Source: Dehalococcoidales bacterium (GTDB taxonomy: Bacteria; Chloroflexota; Dehalococcoidia; Dehalococcoidales; UBA5627). From it: DNA of 64,000 nt. Position numbers and translations under genes: made by a program. A model generated the notes under the pieces. The model saw nothing but the letters and a program-made list of their open reading frames with translations. It did not search any database and was not told where the DNA came from. Shown piece after piece: positions 51,710 through 59,789 of this stretch; position 1 is the first letter of the stretch; every line of letters starts with the position of its first letter. Location of the stretch: assembly GCA_041656115.1 (NCBI GenBank), contig JBBAED010000004.1:85598-149597 (forward strand). The letters are read 5' to 3'.

Positions 51710-52105
51710 CTAGCGCACGGTATTACAAATTTCTTGGGTATCTTCGGCAGATTTTGCATATATGGTTTCTGTTTTCATATAGTCAAAGCTTGTATTATTG
51801 CCCGCAGTTTTTGAAACCCTTGCGACTAACGTTCCGTCTGCCAACGCTTCAATTTCCATAGCGAAAGGTTTATTCGCCGGGCTTACAACTTCAACCGTAA
51901 TGGGGCCTTTATTGCTGCCTAAAACCTTATCCGATCCGTCAAGTGGCAACAAAAAACTTTGGTCGTCAACAGTTACAGTAGCGACGGGTTCATTTAACGC
52001 CTTACCGCTGATATCGGCCGCGCTGACCGTGCCGCCTATTGAGCCTATCAAAATTATTGCTGTTACAAGAATAACGGATAGCGATTTACCAAGCATTTTA
52101 TTCAT
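51710..52105 (-). CDS. Secreted hypothetical protein, 131 residues
   Basis: ATG 52105 follows AAAGGAGGAG and opens a clear Sec signal: MNKMLGKSLSVILVTAIILI, then GSIGGTVSA with probable cleavage after VSA. The mature part (about 100 residues) has no recognised family; segments are ATVTVDDQSFLLPLDG, TVEVVSPANKPFAMEIEAL and ARVSKTAGNNTSFDYMKT. It is probably a small beta-rich extracytoplasmic protein. The longer frame up to 52201 has no ribosome site. Confidence 0.68.
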   Translation of the reverse strand: MNKMLGKSLSVILVTAIILIGSIGGTVSAADISGKALNEPVATVTVDDQSFLLPLDGSDKVLGSNKGPITVEVVSPANKPFAMEIEALADGTLVARVSKTAGNNTSFDYMKTETIYAKSAEDTQEICNTVR

Positions 52106-52225
52106 TTCAACTCCTCCTTTTGCCAAATACGGGAGATTATTGATTGACTTGGCTTTTTTTACTTTTACGCCGCAAACCGGAAAATCCCGTCTACAACGCA
52201 ATTACACGTCTGCTTTGCGCTTCGT

Positions 52226-52549
52226 TTACAGTGTTTCTTTATCAATCCAGGCCAAATAATCGGGGTTACCGCCGATAATCGGCAGGGCAATTATTTCGGG
52301 GACTTCATTGGAGTGAATCTCTTTGACAATACGGATTATTTCTTCTAAAAAGGAAGTTTTGGCTTTAACAATAAGCAGGCTTTCGTCTGTCGATTCAATA
52401 TTACCTTCCCAGCGGAAAAGCGAATGTACCCCGTCAACGATATTAACGCAGGCTGCTTTTCCTTCTTCCACCAGGACTTTTGAGATAAGATCGGCCTCTT
52501 CACCGGCTGAAGCGGTAATAAAGATAACTGCATATTCGGAGTTTGGCAT
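52226..52549 (-). CDS. cutA: Divalent-cation tolerance protein CutA
   Basis: A 107-residue CutA with VIFITASAGEEADLISKVL, CVNIVDGVHSLFRWEGNIE (in the family: the conserved YxW-type core, here FRWEG) and IIRIVKEIHSNEVPEIIALPI with the conserved HxxExPEI-like motif. CutA1 forms stable trimers; its link to copper tolerance is weak in most bacteria. ATG 52549 has GGAGG five bases upstream. It lies directly after nadA. Confidence 0.92.
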   Translation of the reverse strand: MPNSEYAVIFITASAGEEADLISKVLVEEGKAACVNIVDGVHSLFRWEGNIESTDESLLIVKAKTSFLEEIIRIVKEIHSNEVPEIIALPIIGGNPDYLAWIDKETL

Positions 52550-52570
52550 CGCCACCTCCTTATTGGATAT

Positions 52571-53509
52571 TTAAACTGCGGCAAGCATCCTGTTAACTGC
52601 GCCGACAGCTCTGAGCCTGATATCTTCGGGGACTTTAACCTCGGGCGTTAAGGTTTCCAAAGAGCGGAGAACCTTTTCAACGGTAATCAGCTTCATATTT
52701 CGGCAAACGGCATTTTGTGAAATGGGAATAAATAATTTTTGCGGGTTTTCTTTTTGCATACGATGAATAATACCGATTTCGGTCACCACTATCATTTGCC
52801 TAACCTCAGGATGCGCGGCATAGCGGCACATACCGCCGGTACTTAAAACCTCATCGGCAAGCGCAGTTACCTCCGGACGGCATTCGGGGTGTACCACCAC
52901 CTTGGCCTCCGGATATTCTTGTTTCAATTTGAGAACATCTTCGGCCTTAATATCCGCATGAACCGGACAATAGCCGGGCCAAAAGGTATATTTTTTATTC
53001 GGAACCTGTGATGCCACGTATTGCCCCAGATATTGGTCAGGGACAAAGAGAATTTCTTCCTCGCTAAGACCGGCAACCACCTTTGAGGCATTAGCCGAAG
53101 TACAGCAGATATCGGATTCGGCTTTAACCGCCGCGGTTGAGTTAACATAAGTAACCACCGCCGCATCGGGCAGTTCTTTCTTGGCCTTAATCAGTTCTTC
53201 GGCGGTAACCATATCCGCCATCGGGCACCCCGCTGCGGAATCGGGAAGTAAAACCGTTTTATCAGGGGATAAGATTGAAGCGGTTTCCGCCATAAAATGA
53301 ACGCCGCAAAAAACAATTACATCGGCCGCAGTCGAGGCGGCTTTTTGTGAAAGCTCCAGCGAATCCCCGACAAAATCGGCAATATCCTGAATCTCCGAAG
53401 GCTGGTAGTTATGCGCCAGAATAACGGCATTTTTGGCCTTTTTTAATTCCTGTATTCGGTTTATTAATTCAATTTGCTTGTTATCCACCTGATATAACTC
53501 CTGTTGCAA
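52571..53509 (-). CDS. nadA: Quinolinate synthase
   Basis: A 312-residue NadA, which condenses iminoaspartate with dihydroxyacetone phosphate to quinolinate in NAD synthesis, using an oxygen-sensitive [4Fe-4S] cluster. Motifs are NAVILAHNYQPSEIQDIADF, FCGVHFMAETASIL (first Cys ligand), ICCTSANASKVV, VVHPECRPEV (second Cys) and NAVCRNMKLI (third Cys). nadB and nadC are not visible. A long-range inverted repeat lies in its leader. Confidence 0.95.
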   Translation of the reverse strand: MQQELYQVDNKQIELINRIQELKKAKNAVILAHNYQPSEIQDIADFVGDSLELSQKAASTAADVIVFCGVHFMAETASILSPDKTVLLPDSAAGCPMADMVTAEELIKAKKELPDAAVVTYVNSTAAVKAESDICCTSANASKVVAGLSEEEILFVPDQYLGQYVASQVPNKKYTFWPGYCPVHADIKAEDVLKLKQEYPEAKVVVHPECRPEVTALADEVLSTGGMCRYAAHPEVRQMIVVTEIGIIHRMQKENPQKLFIPISQNAVCRNMKLITVEKVLRSLETLTPEVKVPEDIRLRAVGAVNRMLAAV

Positions 53510-53585
53510 GAGGGTATGCGGAAATTTTTAGAGACACGTCTGTACTTAATTATTATACCTTGAACGAATAAAGATTGCATCAAGC

Positions 53586-53654
53586 AGCGGGGTTTAGAAG
53601 TCTTTTAAGCGTAAATTTTATCCGACCGATACGGTAACAGATAGGTACCCCGCT
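53586..53654 (-). other. Long-range inverted repeat in the nadA leader
   Basis: AGCGGGGT (53586-53593) and ACCCCGCT (53647-53654) form a perfect 8-bp stem closing a 53-nt loop in the 182-bp gap upstream of nadA, with smaller internal pairs. No T-run follows. A closed multi-branch element of this size could be a regulatory leader, but no known riboswitch motif is recognised. Confidence 0.35.
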
Positions 53655-53691
53655 CCAAAATAAGCCGGAAACCAAAGGGACTCTATCTGTT

Positions 53692-53934
53692 TTAGTTATT
53701 ATTCCCGAGATCGTTATTTAAAGAATTCATAAACATCACGGCTGCCGGTGAAGATTGGGAAAGGACCCAATCCCGAAGACATTCATAAGAGCAAAAATTA
53801 TATCTAACAACGGAACCGTTGCCGTTAAAAGCGGAAAGAATCAACCAGCCTTCCAATACATCGCTGACCGCTTCATTGGGGCTAAATCTTTTTTCCTGTC
53901 CGCAAGAAAAACAAAGACAATACTGATCTACCAT
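53692..53934 (-). CDS. Small CxxC/CxxxC protein
   Basis: An 80-residue protein with CFSCGQEKRF near the N-terminus and YNFCSYECLRDWV near the middle. The pairs CxxC and CxxxC suggest a zinc site such as a treble-clef or FCS-type finger. No clear family is recognised. It is a single gene upstream of the nadA leader. Confidence 0.6.
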   Translation of the reverse strand: MVDQYCLCFSCGQEKRFSPNEAVSDVLEGWLILSAFNGNGSVVRYNFCSYECLRDWVLSQSSPAAVMFMNSLNNDLGNNN

Positions 53935-54028
53935 TCAACATTCCCGGCAGGTACCGCAGCGTAACCCGCCAATTAAAATTATATTTATAATTATACAACC
54001 CGGTTTACAGATATCAAAATCCGAGGTT

Positions 54029-54796
54029 TTAAGCCGCTGCTTCGGCCGCCTCTTTTTCCTTGCGCTGCTTGTAAACGAACCTTGAAAGGACAATGCTTAA
54101 CTCCAAGAGGATAATCAGCGGTACGGCAATAATCGACTGATTAATAGGATCCATTGTCGGTGTAATCAGCGCCGACAGTACAAACGCAAGGACAATCCAC
54201 AGTTTACGTTTATTGGCAAGCCACTGCGGGGTAACCAGCCCCATCCGCGCCAATATCATAATAATTAACGGGGTTTCAAAAATCAAACCGACATACAAAA
54301 TCATACGTGTTACAACGGTTACGTATTCGGTCAGCCTCCAAACGTTTTCGGCTACATCGCTCAAAAAACCGCCCAAGAAACCCATTGCCGGCGGAAGGGC
54401 AACAAAGTAAGCAAACGCAACCCCTATTGCAAACAACAAGGTAACAAAGGGCAGAACCTGAAAAATTGTCTTCTTTTCTTTTGAAGTTAAGCCCGGAGCG
54501 ATAAAGGCAATCATTTGATAAACCAAAAAGGGCATCGCGATAATAAAACCGCCCGCCAGGGCAACCTTAAAATAAACGGCAATATTTTCGGTTGGGGTAA
54601 TGGCTTGAAACTCAATCCCCTTTGCGGGGCGCTTTAAAATAAGAATTAAAGTTTTGGCAAAAACAAGGGTAATACCGGTTGTAATAACCATTGCCACAAC
54701 GGATTTGGCGACACGGTCACGCAGTTCTACCAGATGCCCTTTAATCGGCATCCTTTTGCCGGTATAGGGATCTCTTTTAAATACGGGCGTTACCAC
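54029..54796 (-). CDS. tatC: Sec-independent protein translocase TatC
   Basis: A 255-residue TatC with six membrane helices. The signal-recognising N-terminus has KGHLVELRDRVAKS, and the family motifs FQAITPTENIAVYFKVALAG and the loop GLTSKEKK with the conserved Glu are present. It receives twin-arginine signals and forms the pore with TatA/B. The tatB-like gene ends 5 bp before its start, so they form one operon. Confidence 0.95.
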   Translation of the reverse strand: MVTPVFKRDPYTGKRMPIKGHLVELRDRVAKSVVAMVITTGITLVFAKTLILILKRPAKGIEFQAITPTENIAVYFKVALAGGFIIAMPFLVYQMIAFIAPGLTSKEKKTIFQVLPFVTLLFAIGVAFAYFVALPPAMGFLGGFLSDVAENVWRLTEYVTVVTRMILYVGLIFETPLIIMILARMGLVTPQWLANKRKLWIVLAFVLSALITPTMDPINQSIIAVPLIILLELSIVLSRFVYKQRKEKEAAEAAA

Positions 54797-54800
54797 GTTA

Positions 54801-55406
54801 TTATTCCGCCCCCTCGGTATCAGACTTTTCGGCTGGGGTTATTGTTTTGTCGTCGGGGGCATCGATATTCCTCGCCGGTGTTTCCAAGGGCTTTTTAACC
54901 GTATCGACAATGGCCGGGGCATCTGTTTTTAAGAATTCGTTTAACTTTTCGGTGCCTTCGTTTAATGTGGAGGATACTTCTTGGGCACCCTGTTTCAGTG
55001 AGTCTTTTATTTCGAGTGTTGCCGCATTAAATTCAAGGGAATCTTTTTCCAACATATCTGCAATTTGAGCGGTTTCGTCATCCATTCTTTCCTTAACGCC
55101 GCGAATTTCATCGTCTATTGTTTTGGCGATTTCGTCCGCTTCCGCATCAAGGGCGTTTTTGATTTTTAAGGATTCCGAATCGAGTGAACCTTTAATTTCC
55201 TTGGCAGTGTTTTTCAAATCATCGAAATCATCTTCCATATCCAACGATTTGGTTACTTCCCCCGTAAAATTCCTGGTCATCCTTCTCAAATCGCGCATCA
55301 TCTTACCAAACTGACGCGCATACTCGGGCAGTTTGTCGGGCCCGACTACAAGAAGAGCAACTACCAATATAACCAGTATTTCTAAAAAACCAAGGTCTAA
55401 ACCCAT
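54801..55406 (-). CDS. tatB: TatB-like translocase protein with long cytosolic tail
   Basis: A 201-residue protein. Its N-terminus, LGFLEILVILVVALLVVGPDKLPEYARQFG (in two parts), carries the short membrane helix, the conserved GPxxLP hinge and amphipathic helix of TatB. The remaining 150 residues are charged helix and linker (SLDSESLKIKNALDAEADEI, TPARNIDAPDDKTITPAEKS). The presence of a GPDKLP (TatB-type) hinge next to tatC fits the TatB partner role. Confidence 0.85.
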   Translation of the reverse strand: MGLDLGFLEILVILVVALLVVGPDKLPEYARQFGKMMRDLRRMTRNFTGEVTKSLDMEDDFDDLKNTAKEIKGSLDSESLKIKNALDAEADEIAKTIDDEIRGVKERMDDETAQIADMLEKDSLEFNAATLEIKDSLKQGAQEVSSTLNEGTEKLNEFLKTDAPAIVDTVKKPLETPARNIDAPDDKTITPAEKSDTEGAE

Positions 55407-55548
55407 TGTTCTATCTCATTTTCAGTTATATTTTTTTATAAACAAGGCACCTCGGCACGGGATAAAACTCAACTATAATGAACTTAAAATTCCGAACCGC
55501 CTGTTTTTCTGCTTAATTCCCGAATTATTAAAATTCGTCAGACTATAC

Positions 55549-55749
55549 CTAGCCTTTTTTTGCTTTCTTTCTTGTTTTAGATGTAGCTAATTCTTCCGAT
55601 TCCTCGTCATCGTCCTGTCTGTGTTTTTTGAAATCTTGCTTCCATTTGCCAAACATTTCAAAGAACTGGGGCAGCTTGCCGGCCCCGAAAACAATGAAGA
55701 TGACAAGTAATATAGCTATTATCTCGAAAGGACCGATTTTAAACGGCAA
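55549..55749 (-). CDS. tatA: TatA-type translocase protein
   Basis: A 66-residue protein with the helix PFEIIAILLVIFIVFGAGKL, then the FGAGKLP hinge of TatA, and a short Lys/Glu tail (HRQDDDEESEELATSKTRKK). It is separated from the tatB gene by 142 bp. Two TatA-type genes are present (see 55951), so both may contribute to the pore. Confidence 0.88.
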   Translation of the reverse strand: MPFKIGPFEIIAILLVIFIVFGAGKLPQFFEMFGKWKQDFKKHRQDDDEESEELATSKTRKKAKKG

Positions 55750-55950
55750 TAGTACCTCACCTCCGCTAAAATAAACTCAAAATAATTCCGACACCCAAAC
55801 CAAAAGACACAGGGCGGTTGTTATTTCATCTTTTGAAAATATCCCCTTCCTGTCAATTCCGGGAAAGGGGATACGCTTAAAGACTATTTACACAAAACGC
55901 TGTGCCGATTTTCAGCTCGGGATAATAATTACGCATTACTCCCGAAAAAC

Positions 55951-56250
55951 CTACTCCGCCGTTTCTGCGGGAGTTTCTACCGCAGCAGGTTTAGCTACTT
56001 CGCTCTCTGCCGCCTCGGGTGTTTCCTTGGCAGCCGGAGCCTTCTTCGCCGGAGCCTTCTTCTTCTTGGCTACTTTTTTCGGCTTGGCTTCTTCTTTTTC
56101 CTCAGATTCGCCGTCGCCTTGAGCGCCCTTCTTAAAGGCGTTGATACTCTTGCCCAATGCGGAGCCTACCTGCGGAAGTTTTCCCACACCGAAAACAATG
56201 AGAATGATTACCAGAATTAGCCCAATCTCTAACGGACCCGGTCTTCCCAT
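55951..56250 (-). CDS. tatA: Second TatA-type translocase protein with Ala/Lys/Pro tail
   Basis: A 99-residue protein starting RPGPLEIGLILVIILIVFGV and the hinge FGVGKLPQVGSALGKSINAF (TatA-type FGxxKLP). The tail (about 55-99) is low complexity, KKKAPAKKAPAAKETPEAAE. It is 201 bp upstream of the other tatA gene on the same strand. The cluster thus has three Tat single-helix proteins for one TatC. Confidence 0.88.
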   Translation of the reverse strand: MGRPGPLEIGLILVIILIVFGVGKLPQVGSALGKSINAFKKGAQGDGESEEKEEAKPKKVAKKKKAPAKKAPAAKETPEAAESEVAKPAAVETPAETAE

Positions 56251-56559
56251 ATTCTTAAAACCCCCTTTAATTTAATAAGCGTGACAAATTATAAAAATTT
56301 TTACAAAGATATAATGTATCATTTTATGAATGGTCATGAAGAATGCAGAATAAAAAAACGGATATCATTGATTTACATTACACTTATATTCCAGCTAATG
56401 ATACACAAATGTACTATCGTTGTCAATCGATAAAAAGAAATTAAACGCCATTATTAATCGTAAAAAAACCGTTTAAAACCGCCGTTAAACCGGGGAATAA
56501 TAATTTAAAAAAAGCGCCTTTTAATATCTTATCTCCGTTGTGATAGAATATCAGGAGAT
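56251..56559. other. Gene-free AT-rich gap between tatA and the VTT gene
   Basis: These 309 bp separate divergently transcribed genes. I see AT-rich runs and several possible -10 boxes (TATAAT-like at about 56311) but no clear -35/-10 pair, terminator or repeat. Probably a two-way promoter region. Confidence 0.4.
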
Positions 56560-57171
56560 ATGAACGAAACAGAGAAGGACTCGCAAGAAACCCCGGCGGA
56601 GTGTAAGCCTTCGTGGGTAAAAACCAGACTTTTCCCGATATTGATGCTGACCTTTATCGTGGCGATTGTTGTCGGCGTTTTTCTGGCTTATAAATATAAC
56701 CCGAACTTGATTGAGGACCTCAAAGGTTACGGCTATCTCGGAACATTTGTTATCAGCGTAATCCTGAATGCTTCCGTTGTTCTGCCGGTGGGCAACTTTG
56801 CGATTATTGCCGTTTTAGGAGCTACCCTCCCTTCACCGACAATGGTGGGGCTGGCAGGCGGGCTGGGAGCCGCCATCGGTGAAATGACCGGCTATCTCGC
56901 CGGTTTTGGCGGACAGGCCTTGGTTGCCAATAAAACCAATCGTCTGTACCTTAAGTTGGAAGCGGCTCTCTGTAAACACGGGGCCCCGGCAATCTTTGTG
57001 CTTTCGATATTCCCCTTTGCTTTCGATATCGTCGGTTGTATTGCCGGCGCATTACGTTACCCGATTTGGAAATTTTTTATTGCCTGCTGGCTCGGCAGAA
57101 CCATCTTGTATACTGCCATCTCTTGGGGCAGCGCTTTGGGCTTGCAGTTTATACTTGATTTCGTTAACTGA
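56560..57171 (+). CDS. VTT/DedA-like membrane protein
   Basis: A 203-residue protein with about five membrane helices after a 22-residue polar N-terminus. The segment LKGYGYLGTFVISVILNASVV, GGLGAAIGEMTGYLAGFGGQ and the terminal CWLGRTILYTAISWGSALG fit the VTT (SNARE-associated, DedA/YqaA) fold, a family with roles in lipid or small-molecule movement. It has a polar GEMTGYLAGF motif in the re-entrant region. It converges on the MFS gene, overlapping by 8 bp. Confidence 0.72.
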   Translation: MNETEKDSQETPAECKPSWVKTRLFPILMLTFIVAIVVGVFLAYKYNPNLIEDLKGYGYLGTFVISVILNASVVLPVGNFAIIAVLGATLPSPTMVGLAGGLGAAIGEMTGYLAGFGGQALVANKTNRLYLKLEAALCKHGAPAIFVLSIFPFAFDIVGCIAGALRYPIWKFFIACWLGRTILYTAISWGSALGLQFILDFVN

Positions 57172-58453
57172 TTTTTTTAATCCGCAGAAGGACCAGCCCT
57201 CCGGCCAAAAAGAAAACAAGGCATGTAAAAAGCATAACTTGGTATCCCATACCAAAACTCTGTTTTTCAAAGAAATCGATTATCGGCCCAATCAGACGCG
57301 CCAAGGCTCCCGCTCCGGCAGTCGCCATATTGGCAATCCCAAGATAACGCGCTTCCTGGCCTTCTTCTATTAAATCGATTGCCATTGCCCAGTTTGTGCT
57401 TGTAAAACCGCCCAACGCCACCCCGATAAATCCGGCGGCAATCATAATGATGTTATAGTCTTTGGTTAAAATTATTAAAAGCACCCCGAATGCCCCGATT
57501 AAAGCGGATATTACGGCAATCGGCACACGCCCGATGCGATCCGATAATCTGCCTGCCGGATAAACAACAATTAACATTCCGACAATCGCCAGTATTAAAA
57601 ATTGAGCCGCCGCCGATGCCGGGTCGGGAACGCCGATATGCATCAAAAAATAAAGAGCAAACTGTTGGATTATCCCCAAACCGGCAAAAAAGAAGAGGCG
57701 CGAAGCTAAAAACCATAAAAACTTGCGGTTCATTTTGAGGTCAATCTTAAAGGTGTTAATCAGAACTTCTTTGATTGAAATACGGCTTTCGCCGCTCCCC
57801 GGATTTTCTTTAACGGCTAAGGCGGTAATTAATATACAAACAAGTAAAACCGCACTGGGGATTAAAATCGACAACCATAACCATTGGTCACCGCCGCCCG
57901 CGGCGTAATTATCTATCAGTTTGCCGATGATGTAGATAAGGACAACCCCTCCCATCATCTCCACAAAACCCTTGACCCCCGAAGCCTGCCCCTTTTTACC
58001 CTCGGGAACCAGATCGGGAATCAGCCCTTGGTGCGCCCCTTGCACGGCGTTACTTGCAATTTGCATTACGCAATAAATGCTAAACAGTACGGCATAGCTC
58101 TCCGCCAGCCCAATCCCCGGTAAAAAGAGCAGCAGGCATAAGCCTCCGATAATTATAAAAGGGCGTCTTCTTCCCATACGAAAACCGACACGGTCGCTGA
58201 TAGCCCCGAAAACAGGCTGCAACAGCATGGCAAGGATTAAGCCGGTAAACGTCATTAAGCCGAGATATGTGTTTTTTTCGGACTCGGGGATAAAATCGAG
58301 GATGCGAATGGGAAGGATTAAAGAGTGCATCGCTTGCCACAACCCTGTCGTAGCAAAGACCAGCACAGTGATTTTAAGATAATCCCACTTACCGAAAGAG
58401 CGGGGGGCAGTTGTAGCGTCAGTCTGTTTCTGTGTCATGGCAGACTCAAGCAT
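57164..58453 (-). CDS. MFS transporter
   Basis: A 429-residue twelve-helix MFS protein with the loop 2-3 motif GAISDRVGFRMGRRRPF and the second-half equivalent GRLSDRIGRVPIAV. The type is close to sugar/glycoside or uncharacterised exporters; no substrate can be given. The first ATG (58453) and one 15 bp later are both possible starts, neither with a clear Shine-Dalgarno. It overlaps the end of the VTT gene on the opposite strand. Confidence 0.82.
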   Translation of the reverse strand: MLESAMTQKQTDATTAPRSFGKWDYLKITVLVFATTGLWQAMHSLILPIRILDFIPESEKNTYLGLMTFTGLILAMLLQPVFGAISDRVGFRMGRRRPFIIIGGLCLLLFLPGIGLAESYAVLFSIYCVMQIASNAVQGAHQGLIPDLVPEGKKGQASGVKGFVEMMGGVVLIYIIGKLIDNYAAGGGDQWLWLSILIPSAVLLVCILITALAVKENPGSGESRISIKEVLINTFKIDLKMNRKFLWFLASRLFFFAGLGIIQQFALYFLMHIGVPDPASAAAQFLILAIVGMLIVVYPAGRLSDRIGRVPIAVISALIGAFGVLLIILTKDYNIIMIAAGFIGVALGGFTSTNWAMAIDLIEEGQEARYLGIANMATAGAGALARLIGPIIDFFEKQSFGMGYQVMLFTCLVFFLAGGLVLLRIKKIS

Positions 58454-58557
58454 AGCAGAAGAAAGGAGGGAGAGGCAATAACTTTATTAAGAGAGAATTG
58501 AGGGGAAACAACCGCTCAGAGACAGCTGCAACTGCCTCTGAGCAAAAAACTTAGAGC

Positions 58558-59595
58558 TTACGGATAAATCGGCGGGGAATCAAGGCCGGTAACCTCGGCA
58601 AAACCGGACATAATATTCATATTTTGAATTGCCTGCCCCGAAGCGCCCTTAATAAGGTTATCAATTGAGCTAACCACAATCAGGCGGCCTGTTCGGCTAT
58701 CGATAAAGGGATAAACATGGCAAATATTACTGCCCCAAGTGTTTTTGCTATGCGGCGGGGCGTCAACCACTTTAACAAAGGGTTCATTTTTGTAAAAATC
58801 TTTGTAAAGAGCGGTAATTTCCGCCTGCATATCTTCTTTGGTCACAAACTCATCTCTTAGCCGGGCATAACAGGTGGATAGAATACCGCGCGTCATCGGC
58901 ACAAGGTGCGGAACAAAAGTTACGTTTACAACTTCTTCACCCAAAAAAGATAATTCCTGTGCGATTTCGGGCATATGTCGATGACCTTTTAAGGCATAAG
59001 CGGTAGTATCTTCGTTTGCTTCCGCATAATGGGTACCGATAGTTAAAGTCCGTCCGGCACCGGACAGCCCCGATTTGCTGTCGATAATGATATCATCTTC
59101 TGCTATGCCGTATTTCACCGCCGGTGCCATCGCTAAAATTGCACCGGTCGGATAGCAACCCGGGTTAGCAACCAAATCAGCGCCGGCAATATCTTTACGA
59201 TAAAGCTCGGGTAAGCCGTAAACCGCTTTATCCAGCAGTTCCGGTGACGGGTGAGTAAAACCATACCATTCATCGTAATCGGCGGGATTACTTAAACGGA
59301 AATCGGCGCTGATATCAACCACTTTCGTACCGCGCTCAATAAGTTTAATAACCTCCGGCGCGCTTTCTTTATGGGGCATCGCCGCAAACGCAAAATCCAC
59401 ATCACTAAGCTCCGATTCTATCACCAGCTCGGTAAGACCTGCCAAATGCGGAAAGACTTCCGCAAGCTTCTTCCCGGCGGTACTTCTCCCCGTAACCGAA
59501 ACAAGCTGGACACCGGGATGACACACAAGCAAACGGGCAAGTTCCACACCGGCATATCCGCTAACGTTTAAAATCCCAACCTTTATCTTTTCCAT
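58558..59595 (-). CDS. argC: N-acetyl-gamma-glutamyl-phosphate reductase
   Basis: A 345-residue ArgC, the NADPH-dependent step of arginine synthesis. Motifs are VGILNVSGYAGVELARLL (nucleotide binding), DFAFAAMPHKESAPEVIKL, the catalytic Cys in VANPGCYPTGAIL and KSGLSGAGRT. The C-terminal NLIKGASGQAIQNMNIM is conserved. No other arg genes are adjacent in the window. Confidence 0.95.
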   Translation of the reverse strand: MEKIKVGILNVSGYAGVELARLLVCHPGVQLVSVTGRSTAGKKLAEVFPHLAGLTELVIESELSDVDFAFAAMPHKESAPEVIKLIERGTKVVDISADFRLSNPADYDEWYGFTHPSPELLDKAVYGLPELYRKDIAGADLVANPGCYPTGAILAMAPAVKYGIAEDDIIIDSKSGLSGAGRTLTIGTHYAEANEDTTAYALKGHRHMPEIAQELSFLGEEVVNVTFVPHLVPMTRGILSTCYARLRDEFVTKEDMQAEITALYKDFYKNEPFVKVVDAPPHSKNTWGSNICHVYPFIDSRTGRLIVVSSIDNLIKGASGQAIQNMNIMSGFAEVTGLDSPPIYP

Positions 59596-59736
59596 TTGTT
59601 TTCTCCGTCCCTTCGCTTAATTACACTCTGAATATCTTTAACAAGAGCCTTTTTGCGTACCTTAAAAAAAGGAAAATTTCCCGATTAATTCTAACATATT
59701 ATTGCCGTTGAGAGAATATTATGCTACCATTATCTA

Positions 59737-59760
59737 TTGACCACCTATCATAGGTCAAAA
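59737..59760 (+). promoter_or_regulatory. Nested inverted repeats before the citrate/homocitrate synthase gene
   Basis: TTGACC (59737-59742) and GGTCAA (59753-59758) flank ACCTAT-C-ATAGGT (59743-59755), an overlapping perfect palindrome. The site sits 30 bp before the ATG and could be an operator or the -35 region. No -10 box is convincing. Confidence 0.4.
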
Positions 59761-59789
59761 ATTTCCGATTTTATGAAAAGGGGTATATT

